The notes below the pieces were generated by a model. The model was not told the origin of the DNA. It ran no database searches and was given only the letters and a program-made list of their open reading frames with translations. Positions 1 to 8,418 of a stretch of 64,000 bases of DNA are shown one piece after another (the stretch's first letter is position 1; each line of letters begins with the position of its first letter). Made by a program: the position numbers and the translations under genes. Origin of the DNA: Candidatus Angelobacter sp. Gp1-AA117 (lineage in GTDB: Bacteria; Acidobacteriota; Terriglobia; Terriglobales; Acidobacteriaceae); NCBI GenBank assembly GCA_003223515.1, contig QHVI01000078.1, positions 62,001-126,000 on the forward strand, in the 5' to 3' direction.

Positions 1-1
1 G

Positions 2-1378
2 AAATACGGAACTGATGAAGTACATGAAGGTGGTCTGCGCGTCTATACCTCGCTTGATGTCCAGTTGCAAAAGGCCGCAAATCAGGCTGTGCTGGATGGC
101 CTGGCGGCCTATGAGCGCCGTCATGGCTGGCAGGGAAATCTCAAGAATATTATGAGTTCCGGCGGAGTTCTCGAGAAATACCAGCATCCGGATTGGAGTC
201 AGCCGCCGCCCCCAGGCAGCTACATTCATGCATTGGTACTCGCGGCGACTCCGGAGACAGCTACATTGAAATTCGGCAGCTACACCGCCGAGATTTCGGG
301 GGCAGAGGTCGCATGGACGCACCATAAGTCCCCCAGGGAAATTCTCAGCCCCGGCGACATTGCCTACATGAAGATTCTCTCGCTGAATCATGAAGAGCAC
401 ACTGCCAGGGTTTCCCTTGAACAGGATTCCGGCGCGCAAGCGGCGCTGCTGGCCATCGACAATGCAACCGGCGAGATCAAGGCTATGGTCGGCGGGCGCG
501 ATTTCCAGGAGTCGAAATTCAACCGCGCCACGCAGGCCGTGCGCCAGGTGGGCTCTTCTTTCAAACCGTTCGTATATACGGCCGCAGTGGATCAGGGCGC
601 TGAACCCGATGACCTGATCCTTGATGCGCCCACCACCTTCAATAGCGGAGGCGTTCCTTACAGCCCGCATAATTTCGATTACAAATTCCTGGGAAACATC
701 ACTCTGCGGTATGCGCTGGCGGAGTCGCGCAATGTTCCCGCAGTCAAGCTGGCGCAAAAAGTGGGCATGGCCAGCGTGGTGGATTACGCCCGCCGCTTCG
801 GCATCACCTCGCCCATTCCGGCTCTTCTTCCTGTGGCCCTGGGGGCCGCTGACCTCAGTCTTTATGAGCAAACCTCTGCTTACTCCGTGTTTCCCAATGA
901 TGGCGTGCGCATTGAGCCGCACTACATCGTGAAAGTGATGGATTACGAAGGGCACGTCCTGGAGCAGACTTTTCCTGACGCAAAGGACGTCGTCAGCGCC
1001 CACACGGCGCGCACCATGGTCTCGCTTCTACAGAGCGTGGTGCAGTATGGCACAGCCGCTTCTGCCGCAAAGCTTAAGCATCCTTTGGCGGGCAAGACCG
1101 GCACCACCAATGATTACACTGATGCCTGGTTTGTCGGCTTCTCTCCTGGCATTACCTGCGGCGTATGGACCGGCTTTGACGAAAAGAAAACTCTAGGGCC
1201 GAAGGAGACCGGCGGACAGGCCGCCCTGCCCATCTGGATAGATTTCATGCGTACCGCCATTGCCGACCCTGCCCGCAAGGATGAAGCGTTTCTTACAGGG
1301 GATGAGAAAACCGCCCCGGTGCTGGCCGTCAAAAAGCCTGAAACTGCTGCTCCGATCGCCGACGCGGAGGCCCATTGA
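2..1378 (+). CDS. Penicillin-binding protein 1A, C-terminal part (5' end outside window)
   Basis: This is the 3' portion of a class A penicillin-binding protein, which polymerises and cross-links peptidoglycan at the outer face of the inner membrane. The frame is open from base 2, so the glycosyltransferase half lies upstream of the window. The first codons read GGLRVYTSLDVQLQ, the typical linker into the transpeptidase. All three acyl-serine motifs are visible: SSFK (codons at 554-565), SRN (725-733) and KTG (1094-1102). An OB-like insert of about 80 residues precedes the SxxK motif, as in PBP1A. The TGA at 1376 lies 3 bases before the GTG of the PASTA gene, so the two are probably co-translated. 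The family call is firm; whether it is ponA/mrcA-like in detail cannot be told from a fragment. Confidence 0.93.
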   Translation, partial: KYGTDEVHEGGLRVYTSLDVQLQKAANQAVLDGLAAYERRHGWQGNLKNIMSSGGVLEKYQHPDWSQPPPPGSYIHALVLAATPETATLKFGSYTAEISGAEVAWTHHKSPREILSPGDIAYMKILSLNHEEHTARVSLEQDSGAQAALLAIDNATGEIKAMVGGRDFQESKFNRATQAVRQVGSSFKPFVYTAAVDQGAEPDDLILDAPTTFNSGGVPYSPHNFDYKFLGNITLRYALAESRNVPAVKLAQKVGMASVVDYARRFGITSPIPALLPVALGAADLSLYEQTSAYSVFPNDGVRIEPHYIVKVMDYEGHVLEQTFPDAKDVVSAHTARTMVSLLQSVVQYGTAASAAKLKHPLAGKTGTTNDYTDAWFVGFSPGITCGVWTGFDEKKTLGPKETGGQAALPIWIDFMRTAIADPARKDEAFLTGDEKTAPVLAVKKPETAAPIADAEAH

Positions 1379-1381
1379 GCT

Positions 1382-2092
1382 GTGCGCAGGCTGATTAAAT
1401 ATTTTCTGCTTGGCCTGGTGCTCCTGCTGGTTGGTCTTTCTTCGGCGCTGCTCTCCATGCGCTTCGCCATTCATGGCCGCGAGGTGCGTGTGCCCCGCTT
1501 CGCAGGACTTGCCCCCGCGGATGCCGAGCGGCTCGCCAGTTCACAAGGGTTGGTCCTCGCCATTGAAAGTCATTTCTACAGTGCAGACGTTCCCGCAGGG
1601 CATATTCTTTCGCAATATCCTCCGCCGGGTACCAAGGTGAGACGCGGATGGAAGATTCGTCTTGCCGAGAGTCTTGGTACGCAACGCGCGTCCGTTCCCA
1701 ACGTGGTCGGCCAAAGCGAGCGCGTAGCTGAACTCAACATCACCCGCCACGGCCTGGAGGTTGGCAGTGTGACAACTATTCACTTGCCAGGCGCTCAGCC
1801 CTCGTCGGTGATCGCCCAGAGCCCCACTGCGGACAACAAGAACGCTGCCTCGCCCAAAGTCGGCCTGGTGATCTCGGCTCCGGAGAACGACCGCATGTTT
1901 GTAATGCCCAATTTTGTAGGACAGCCGCTGACCGACGCCACCGCAGCCATCAAACAGGCAGGCTTTACGCTGGGCAAAATAGACCTGCTTCAGGATACTT
2001 CCGGTCCCTCAGGCATCATCCTCCACCAGTCTCCCGCCGCAGGGCAGAAAATCAACACGGAGACAACGATCAGCTTCGCAGTGCGTAAGTAA
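1382..2092 (+). CDS. Membrane-anchored PASTA-domain protein
   Basis: A 236-residue protein with a short cytoplasmic N-terminus, one transmembrane helix (about residues 8-28) and three PASTA repeats (about 36-98, 102-166 and 172-236), each starting with the usual V-P-x-hydrophobic-x-G pattern (VPRFAG, VPNVVG, MPNFVG). PASTA domains bind muropeptides or beta-lactams and normally sit at the end of PBPs or Ser/Thr kinases. Here they form a separate protein with no kinase or transpeptidase domain. The GTG start at 1382 follows the PBP1A stop directly, with GGAGG inside the end of that gene as ribosome site. An accessory or sensing role for PBP1A is inferred from the coupling. Confidence 0.85.
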   Translation: MRRLIKYFLLGLVLLLVGLSSALLSMRFAIHGREVRVPRFAGLAPADAERLASSQGLVLAIESHFYSADVPAGHILSQYPPPGTKVRRGWKIRLAESLGTQRASVPNVVGQSERVAELNITRHGLEVGSVTTIHLPGAQPSSVIAQSPTADNKNAASPKVGLVISAPENDRMFVMPNFVGQPLTDATAAIKQAGFTLGKIDLLQDTSGPSGIILHQSPAAGQKINTETTISFAVRK

Positions 2093-2150
2093 GTACATCT
2101 CCCAATCGAAGCTTTGCGGTCCACTAAAATGTTTAGGGATTGAGGGCTGA

Positions 2151-3311
2151 ATGCCGAGTGCTAAGAATTACGATTTCGTAGTCATCGGCGCCGGCGTCTT
2201 TGGCGCCTGGATCGCCTATTTTCTCCGGCAGAGCGGCGCCCGTGTTTGTCTTCTTGATGCGTATGGGCCTGCCAATAGCCGCGCCAGCTCTTCAGGCGAG
2301 ACACGAATCATGCGCATGGGATATGGCCAGGATGAGCTATACACGCGCTGGGCCGCCCGTTCGCTTCCATTGTGGCAGCAACTCTCCGAACAAACCGGTG
2401 TCGAACTGTTTCGCAAAACGGGCGTGCTGTGGCTCAGCAATGACGCTGATACTCACGTCGAGACAATGCTGTCAGTCTTGCAACGCTGCGGCATCTCTGC
2501 AAACAGGCTCTCCGCCGGGGAAATTGCTCAGCGGTATCCACAGCTTTCTTTTGCTGACATTACCGGCGGGGTGCTGGAACCGGAGAGCGGCGTATTGATG
2601 GCGCGCCGGTCCGTTCAGCTTCTGGTCAGGGAACTGATCAAAGATGGAGTTGAATACTTAACTGGGGCTGTGATTCCGCCGCAGGGCCAGGGAAAGCTCA
2701 ATCACATTGAAACCATTCAACATGTTTCTGTCTCCGGTGGCGCATATATCTTTGCCTGTGGCGCGTGGCTGCCAAAACTGTTTCCTGCTTTGCTGGCGGG
2801 CCACATTCATCCTACCTGGCAGGAAGTCTTCTTCCTGGGTGTTCCTGCAGGCAGTCGTGAATTCGAGATTGGCTGCATGCCGGCGTGGCTGCATCATAGC
2901 CATACTGAACGGCCCTATGTTCTGCCCGACATCGAGAACCGGGGATTGAAAATCTCATTTGATCGTCACGGGCCGCAGATCGATCCCGATACGGCTCTTC
3001 GCGTCGTATCGCGGCAATCCATTGAACTCGTACAGCAATATCTCAGCGAGCATGTTCCTGCATTGCGCCATGCTCCCATCGTGGAAACGCGGGTGTGCCA
3101 GTACGAGAACACTGCCAATGGTGATTTTCTGATCGACCTTCATCCAGAACTGGAAAACGTGTGGCTCGTGGGCGGCGGCTCTGGACACGGTTTCAAGCAT
3201 GGACCTGCTGTAGGCAATTATGTAAGTGGCCGAATTCTACACAATGCTTCTCCGGAACCACGCGTTTCCCTGGCAGCGAAACCTTCTATGACGCTGAGAA
3301 CCGTATTTTAA
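2151..3311 (+). CDS. FAD-dependent oxidoreductase, monomeric sarcosine oxidase-like
   Basis: A 386-residue DAO-superfamily flavoenzyme. The N-terminus has the dinucleotide-binding GAGVFG (residues 13-18), followed by SSGETRIMR, a signature of monomeric sarcosine oxidase/N-methyltryptophan oxidase. Near the C-terminus, Cys316 in VCQYENT and the later SGHGFKH match the region where sarcosine oxidase attaches FAD covalently (Cys315 in the Bacillus enzyme). It likely oxidises a secondary or N-methyl amine to aldehyde or imine with O2 as acceptor; the actual substrate cannot be read from sequence. No partner gene is adjacent: it starts 58 bases after the PASTA gene and may be transcribed alone. 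Confidence 0.85.
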   Translation: MPSAKNYDFVVIGAGVFGAWIAYFLRQSGARVCLLDAYGPANSRASSSGETRIMRMGYGQDELYTRWAARSLPLWQQLSEQTGVELFRKTGVLWLSNDADTHVETMLSVLQRCGISANRLSAGEIAQRYPQLSFADITGGVLEPESGVLMARRSVQLLVRELIKDGVEYLTGAVIPPQGQGKLNHIETIQHVSVSGGAYIFACGAWLPKLFPALLAGHIHPTWQEVFFLGVPAGSREFEIGCMPAWLHHSHTERPYVLPDIENRGLKISFDRHGPQIDPDTALRVVSRQSIELVQQYLSEHVPALRHAPIVETRVCQYENTANGDFLIDLHPELENVWLVGGGSGHGFKHGPAVGNYVSGRILHNASPEPRVSLAAKPSMTLRTVF

Positions 3312-3449
3312 GAACCTGGACGGAATTCTGATGTATGCATTATGGTGGTTATATCCATCCTTATATGCATAAGATCGGGATACGACCTTTATAAACAGAA
3401 GGCGTTTCTCGTTTTGGGAATCGAATCATCTATTCTCCGTATTTCTTCC

Positions 3450-3478
3450 TTGACTAGGCCCATTCTGGAACTTAGTGT
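3450..3478 (+). promoter_or_regulatory. Possible sigma70-type promoter
   Basis: TTGACT (3450-3455) and TAGTGT (3473-3478) are separated by 17 bases, about 60 bases before the ATG at 3539. The -10 element matches only three of six consensus positions, so this is a weak candidate. Confidence 0.25.
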
Positions 3479-3538
3479 ATGCCTCCTGCAAGCCGCTCGT
3501 CACTTTATCGCTAAAGTGAAAAAACTGGAGAAAATCTG

Positions 3539-5347
3539 ATGAGAAAATTATGTCGTAGATTGTTGCCCTCTCTCGTTGTTCTCTGTTGTGGACTGGTTGC
3601 TTCCCAGGCCCAGACACTGCTCACAGCCCCAGCCACCCCTAACTTCTGGCCACAATGGGCCCAGAACGCTCAGCACACGGAATTTTTGAACACCACAACA
3701 GGCCAGCCGTTGAATCAGAACGCCGTCAACCTCATTTATGACTTCAATGTGGACGCCGAAAAAAATGATCCCAATGCTCTTGGCGGTCTTAGCGTTCACT
3801 ATCAGGTGCCACTGATAGATGGGAATGACGTATACATAGAATCGAAGGACGGCACGTATAGTCCCAGCACCTACAGCACGCAACGCTGGCACCAGAACAA
3901 ATACACCTGGCAGGGCAGCAATTTCGTGAAGGTATGGACCTTCAACACTGACTGGTTTGCGGCAGGGTCTCTGAATGACTTCTGGGAGCCGGTCTATCAC
4001 GCTGTTCTGGCCAATGGCGTTCTCTATGATCCCGGCCAGGGCGGAACGATCTTCAAGATCAACAAAACCAATGGCGCGGTGATTAAGCGCATCAACCCTT
4101 TTGGCACCACCATTGATCCCAACACTTACACTGCTTCGCCATTGAGCACAGACGGTCATGGAAATATCTTCTACAACGTCATCCAGATCTCTACTCCTCC
4201 CACTCAAAGCTTCTACACCAGTGATGTAGTGAATTCATGGCTGGTAAGAGTTGGAGCGGATGACTCTATTACTAAGGTCAGCTATACCACACTGCTCTCA
4301 CAGGCAGTCATCAAAGGCGATCCGGTTCCTGCGGGCAATGGCCGCTGCAGTGTTTCCTTTCTGGACTCCCAGTTGCCTTGGCCCCCGCAGCCGAATGCCA
4401 ATCCTCAGACAACGCCCTGCGGCACACAGCGTGCTGCTATGAATATTGCCCCGGCCATTGCTGCCGATGGCACAATCTATACAGTCAGCAGGGCGCATTT
4501 TGCGACCCGTTACAACTACCTTATTGCAATCAATTCGAATATGACCGGTAAATGGGCTGCCTCGATGCGCAACCGCCTGAATGACGGCTGCGGCGTGAGC
4601 TTCCCCATCGGCAATCCCGGCGGCGCAGGAGCCAATGGCGGATGCCGCGCAGGAGCGACTTTCGGCGTTGATCCGGCCACCAACGAACCTCCTCCAGGGC
4701 GCGTGCTGGATGATTCTTCCGCCTCCCCCACCATAGCTCCGGACGGCAGCATCTTTTTCGGCGCTTACACTCTTTACAATTTTGCGCAGGGACATATGCT
4801 GCACTTCAGCGCTAATGGAGACTTCCTGAACTCCTTCAACTTTGGCTGGGACAACACCCCTGCCATCTACCCGCATGGCAACACCTACTCCGTGGTGTTC
4901 AAGAACAACCACTACGGCGGCGCGAACTTTGGAGATTATTGCGACGATCCTAACTGGTGTCCGGATCGCTCCAACCCCAACGCATCGTTCCTGGGACCCG
5001 AGCAGTATTTCGTGACCCAGTTCGATCCCAATCTGAATATGGAATGGACCTTCAGGAATACCAACACCAATAGCTGCACCCGCCAACCGGATGGCTCTAT
5101 CACTTGCACCTCCGATCATCCCGTGGGCTTCGAGTGGTGCGTGAATGCTGCGGTAGTGGATGCCAACGGTACCGTGTATGCCAACAGCGAAGACGGCAAC
5201 CTGTATGCAATCGGGCAGGGCGGCGTCTTACTGCAGAATATCTTCCAGCAACTCGCCATCGGGGCGGCTTACACGCCTGCCTCTATGGACAGCAAAGGAA
5301 GAATCTATTCACAGAATGACGGTCACCTCTTCGTCGTGACGAAGTAA
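3539..5347 (+). CDS. Secreted beta-propeller-like protein of unknown function
   Basis: A 602-residue protein with a clear Sec signal peptide (basic MRKLCRR, hydrophobic stretch, cleavage likely after SQA at residues 22-24). The mature part is rich in Asn, Gly, Thr and aromatic residues and has repeated blades of the type 'DGTIYTVS', 'DGSIFFGAY', 'NGTVYANSEDGNLYAIG', which resemble PQQ-enzyme/quinoprotein propeller repeats. Several Cys pairs in the middle and C-terminal half would suit disulphides in the periplasm or outside the cell. No catalytic motif is evident. The upstream gap carries a weak promoter, and a strong hairpin terminator follows the stop, so it is probably monocistronic. Function is unassigned. 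Confidence 0.8.
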   Translation: MRKLCRRLLPSLVVLCCGLVASQAQTLLTAPATPNFWPQWAQNAQHTEFLNTTTGQPLNQNAVNLIYDFNVDAEKNDPNALGGLSVHYQVPLIDGNDVYIESKDGTYSPSTYSTQRWHQNKYTWQGSNFVKVWTFNTDWFAAGSLNDFWEPVYHAVLANGVLYDPGQGGTIFKINKTNGAVIKRINPFGTTIDPNTYTASPLSTDGHGNIFYNVIQISTPPTQSFYTSDVVNSWLVRVGADDSITKVSYTTLLSQAVIKGDPVPAGNGRCSVSFLDSQLPWPPQPNANPQTTPCGTQRAAMNIAPAIAADGTIYTVSRAHFATRYNYLIAINSNMTGKWAASMRNRLNDGCGVSFPIGNPGGAGANGGCRAGATFGVDPATNEPPPGRVLDDSSASPTIAPDGSIFFGAYTLYNFAQGHMLHFSANGDFLNSFNFGWDNTPAIYPHGNTYSVVFKNNHYGGANFGDYCDDPNWCPDRSNPNASFLGPEQYFVTQFDPNLNMEWTFRNTNTNSCTRQPDGSITCTSDHPVGFEWCVNAAVVDANGTVYANSEDGNLYAIGQGGVLLQNIFQQLAIGAAYTPASMDSKGRIYSQNDGHLFVVTK

Positions 5348-5363
5348 GTAACCGGTCGAAATA

Positions 5364-5397
5364 AAAATGCAGGGCCGTTCCGGTCCTGCATTTTTTT
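5364..5397 (+). terminator. Rho-independent terminator
   Basis: A 12-bp stem (AAATGCAGGGCC at 5365-5376 against GGTCCTGCATTT at 5382-5393, one G-U pair) with a 5-base loop runs straight into a T tract. It sits 17 bases after the stop of the secreted propeller protein. Confidence 0.88.
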
Positions 5398-5587
5398 CAT
5401 CGATCCCCAATGTTCAGTGCGCCCGGTTTCGAACTGCTGCGATCTGTTGTTTGTGCCGTGCCGTGGTGCATCCATCAATGAATCGATCAGTGTGAATCAG
5501 TTTCATCGGTGTCATCGGCAGCGGGTAAGTTTTTGGTGATGTTCGAAGATTTTGCCTTTTTCACCACGGTTGCGGTAAAAACTTCCA

Positions 5588-6376
5588 ATGAGAACTGCAC
5601 TTATGCTGATCGGTGCATTGCTGCCGGTGCTGGCGATGGCCCAAAGCTCCCAAAAAGCCCAGCCGCAGCGGGTCCCGGAGTACACCTACAAAGTCGTTCG
5701 TGAGTTTCCCCATGATCCTTCAGCATTTCTTCAGGGACTGGTTTACTACGATGGCTTCTTCTATGAAGGCACCGGTCGGCATGGTGAATCTTCGTTGCGC
5801 AAGGTGCGAATGGAAACCGGTGAGGTGGTGCAACGGGTAAACCTGCCGCGCGAATATTTCGGCGAGGGCATCACGATTTGCAACAACCAGATTGTGCAGA
5901 TTACCTGGCAGTCGCAAACCGGGTTCGTTTACAACCTGAAAGACTTTCACTTCCTGCGGCAATTCACCTATCCGGGAGAAGGATGGGGACTGACCACGCA
6001 TGGCAGCGAGATTTATATGAGCGACGGCACACCTGAAATTCGTGTGCTCGACGGCAACACGCTTCAGGAAAAACACCGGATCAAAGTTCACGATGGCGCC
6101 ACACCCATCACAGAATTGAATGAACTGGAATATGTGGAAGGGGAAATCTTCGCCAACATCTGGCATACAGACCGGATTGCACGCATCTCGCCTCAGACCG
6201 GCAAGGTACTGGGATGGATCGATCTCACGGGGCTGCTGAGCCCAATTTACAGACGTGACGAGGAAGCTGTTTTGAACGGAATTGCCTATGATCCGCAGAA
6301 GAAGAGATTGTTTGTCACCGGGAAGCTGTGGCCAAAGATTTTCGAGATCAAAATCGTGCCGAAGAAAACCTCCTGA
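5588..6376 (+). CDS. Glutaminyl-peptide cyclotransferase (bacterial/plant-type, propeller)
   Basis: A 262-residue protein of the glutamine cyclotransferase family, which cyclises N-terminal glutamine to pyroglutamate. The first 19 residues (MRTALMLIGALLPVLAMAQ) form a signal peptide, so it acts in the periplasm or outside. Family hallmarks are FLQGLVYYDGFFYEGTGRHG, the GEGITICNNQIVQITWQ blade, GEGWGLTTHG, MSDGT, ELEYVEGEIFANIWHTD and the final LNGIAYD..KRLFVTGKLWPKIFEI. Length fits the family. It stands alone between a terminator and a repeat-filled spacer. Confidence 0.9.
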   Translation: MRTALMLIGALLPVLAMAQSSQKAQPQRVPEYTYKVVREFPHDPSAFLQGLVYYDGFFYEGTGRHGESSLRKVRMETGEVVQRVNLPREYFGEGITICNNQIVQITWQSQTGFVYNLKDFHFLRQFTYPGEGWGLTTHGSEIYMSDGTPEIRVLDGNTLQEKHRIKVHDGATPITELNELEYVEGEIFANIWHTDRIARISPQTGKVLGWIDLTGLLSPIYRRDEEAVLNGIAYDPQKKRLFVTGKLWPKIFEIKIVPKKTS

Positions 6377-6385
6377 ATTTACTTG

Positions 6386-6409
6386 TTACCAAATTACTCA
6401 TTTACCCAT
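6386..6409. repeat. GGTAAATGGGTAA-family repeat (reverse orientation)
   Basis: TTACCAAATTACTCATTTAC and the following CCAT match the dispersed family also seen at about 11291, 26344, 28059, 34122, 44555, 47173 and 49262. It lies 10 bases after the stop of the cyclotransferase gene. Confidence 0.7.
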
Positions 6410-6430
6410 TCTCGCTACCTTGGCGCCGGT

Positions 6431-6620
6431 TGCGTCCTTTGCATTGCTAACGTTCGAATTCTTCTCTGCTTGCGACGAATTCTCCCGCGCAGCCAAGGGC
6501 GGGTGCGGTCCATAGGGAGCAACACACCGCCAAATTCAATACACATCACCTACTTTTGTTACCTCTGCGTCCTTTGCGTCCTCTGCGGTTAAAGGTTTTT
6601 GGTTGTGACTTCGCTACTTT
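6431..6620. repeat. 190-bp dispersed intergenic element, copy 1
   Basis: Aligns without gaps to 31921-32110 (constant offset 25490). By hand count 15 of 190 bases differ, about 92% identity. Contains CGTTCGAATTCTTCTCTGCT, GGGAGCAACACACCGCCAAA and, at its right end, the shorter CCTTTGCGTCCTCTGCGGTT motif that recurs elsewhere in the window. Fills most of the 322-base spacer 6377-6698. No start codon or ribosome site supports translation. Confidence 0.9.
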
Positions 6621-6698
6621 GCGGTTAATGTTTGACACCTCTCGAACTGCACCCTAATATCTTTCCAAGCTCTTACTCAAACGCACCCAGGAGAAATT

Positions 6699-7826
6699 GT
6701 GCCCGGCGAATCGGCTGATCCCAAAACCACTGCACCTCAGACTTCAGAAAGCAAAAGAGCCGAGCGGTTTTTGTGCTCGGGCTGCGCCTCGGCCATGCAG
6801 TTCGATCCTGATTCAGGCAAGCTGAAGTGCCCTTACTGCGGCCATGTGGAAGACCCGCCCAAAGAAGCCGGGGCCGCTCCACATCCCTACCTGGAAGCCC
6901 TGAATTCCGCCTCTGCACGCGTGCAGATTGCCGACAATGCGCAGGAGATTCACTGCCAGGGCTGCGGAAGCGTGGTAGCGTTTGTTCCTCCGCAAGTCGC
7001 AGGAGTGTGCTCGTTTTGCGGCACGGCTATCGTGGCTGAGCCGAAAGCCGCCGACCCGCTGATCGCGCCTGATGGCGTGCTCCCGGCCAAGATCTCAAAG
7101 AGAAGCGCGCAGGAGCAGGTGCAGAAGTGGCTGCAGACGCGCTGGTTTGCCCCCAATGCTCTGAAACGGCTCGCGCACCAGGAAGGAGTGAATGGAGTCT
7201 ATCTTCCTTTCTGGGCGTACGACTGCGATACAGACAGCACGTATACCGGCGAGCGCGGCGAGTACTACTACACGGCTGAAACCTACAAAGACAGTTCCGG
7301 GCAGGAACAGACCCGCCAGGTTCGCCACACAGCGTGGTATCCAGCCTCCGGACGGGTGGAGCAGGCTTTTCAAAACGTGCTGGTACCAGCAACCAAAGCT
7401 GTGGCAGAGGCGCGGCTGAACAAGCTTGCTCCGTGGGGGCTGAGTGCGGTGTGCGCTTACGAACCTGCATACCTGGCGGGATTCAAAGCCCAGCGCTACC
7501 AGGTTGAATTACCCCAGGGATTCGAGCGGGCCAAGGTCATGATGGCGCCTGTCATTGAAAGCGACATTCGCGGCGACATTGGCGGCGATGAGCAGCGCAT
7601 CTCATCTGTTCATAGCGATTACATGAACATCATGTTTCGTCATCTGCTGCTGCCGGTGTGGATCGGCGCATATCGGTTCAGCAACAAGGGCTATCAGGTG
7701 GTGGTCAATGCCAGCACCGGTGAGGTCCAGGGTGAACGTCCATACAGCGCAGTCAAGATCTTCTTCTTCTGCCTGTTTATCTTTTTTGTAGTGCTGTTCA
7801 TCCTGTATTTAAAGGGGCAGAGCTAA
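6699..7826 (+). CDS. Zinc-ribbon protein with C-terminal membrane helix
   Basis: A 375-residue protein beginning at GTG 6699, with AGGAGA 7 bases upstream. It has two zinc ribbons: CSGC..CPYC (about residues 26-48) and CQGC..CSFC (about 87-108). A globular region follows with W-rich segments (LPFWAYDCDTDSTYTGERG), then one transmembrane helix close to the C-terminus (about 350-370, IFFFCLFIFFVVLFILYL). Proteins of this shape are sometimes labelled as helicase-like because of the ribbons, but no helicase motif is present here. It sits divergently from the neighbouring SpeE/DUF350/DUF4178 block, whose proteins also carry Cys4 ribbons and membrane segments, so a shared membrane-associated role is possible (inference). 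Exact function unknown. Confidence 0.75.
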   Translation: MPGESADPKTTAPQTSESKRAERFLCSGCASAMQFDPDSGKLKCPYCGHVEDPPKEAGAAPHPYLEALNSASARVQIADNAQEIHCQGCGSVVAFVPPQVAGVCSFCGTAIVAEPKAADPLIAPDGVLPAKISKRSAQEQVQKWLQTRWFAPNALKRLAHQEGVNGVYLPFWAYDCDTDSTYTGERGEYYYTAETYKDSSGQEQTRQVRHTAWYPASGRVEQAFQNVLVPATKAVAEARLNKLAPWGLSAVCAYEPAYLAGFKAQRYQVELPQGFERAKVMMAPVIESDIRGDIGGDEQRISSVHSDYMNIMFRHLLLPVWIGAYRFSNKGYQVVVNASTGEVQGERPYSAVKIFFFCLFIFFVVLFILYLKGQS

Positions 7827-7942
7827 GCTGCTGGCAGACGGTTTATTGTCAGGCAGGAGATCACTGGCGGCTGGTCATTTGTTACTTGACCATGACTTCA
7901 AATACAGAGAGAATCAGGATATCTCTGGTGAGGTAATCCCAT

Positions 7943-8173
7943 ATGGCTACTGTAACGCGTGTAGAACAAGGTGATGCAATGATTCCGGCGGGTAAGACTC
8001 TCATTGATTATGAGGAAGCCATGGAGAAGCTGAGCCAGGATGAAGCATTTCGGGCCACCGTATATGCCATGAATACAGTGCTCATTCAAAAAGGCTTCTA
8101 TACGGCGGAAGAGTTCCGTTTTCAATTCCGTCAATCTGCACAAAAACAATTGAAAAAAAGAAAATCCCGCTAG
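7943..8173 (+). CDS. Small hypothetical protein
   Basis: A 76-residue, charged, helix-prone protein (about residues 18-70) with no membrane segment or Cys motif and a Lys/Arg-rich end (KKRKSR). The ATG at 7943 has a fair ribosome site (GAGG, 9 bases upstream), and a small hairpin spans the stop codon. I do not recognise a family. It lies between the zinc-ribbon gene and the convergent amine oxidase remnant. Confidence 0.55.
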   Translation: MATVTRVEQGDAMIPAGKTLIDYEEAMEKLSQDEAFRATVYAMNTVLIQKGFYTAEEFRFQFRQSAQKQLKKRKSR

Positions 8174-8189
8174 CGCGGGCGCGGTTTTT
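8166..8189 (+). terminator. Weak terminator-like hairpin
   Basis: CCCGC/GCGGG stem of 5 bp around the TAG stop of the small gene (8166-8179), followed after CGCGG by five T. The short stem makes it a tentative call. The rest of the spacer to 8418 shows nothing recognisable. Confidence 0.4.
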
Positions 8190-8418
8190 CATCTTTCTTC
8201 CACGTTTTGGGCATCCCACATTTTTCGGTGTCGCGACAAATGTGATGATCGCCTCTTTCGCAAAAAGGCATTCACACTCGCACCATCCCCAAAACTTATC
8301 CTGTTGCTCAGATGTCTTTTTTTCGACCATTTCCGTTAGACCGTTTGCTCCCTAAATTGCGCTGAATAATTTACGTGAAGAACGGTTAAAGCACAAATTA
8401 TATGCGTTGGTTCCGGGC

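Noticed and set aside
3342-3539. 65-residue open frame between the sarcosine oxidase-like gene and the secreted propeller gene
   Set aside because: No ribosome site, weak composition, and it runs into the start of the next gene; it overlaps the likely promoter region.
6282-6515. Two frames (ending at 6515 and 32005) sharing a similar 24-residue C-terminus
   Set aside because: The similarity is explained by the 190-bp repeat they run through; neither has a ribosome site, and both begin inside real genes in another frame.
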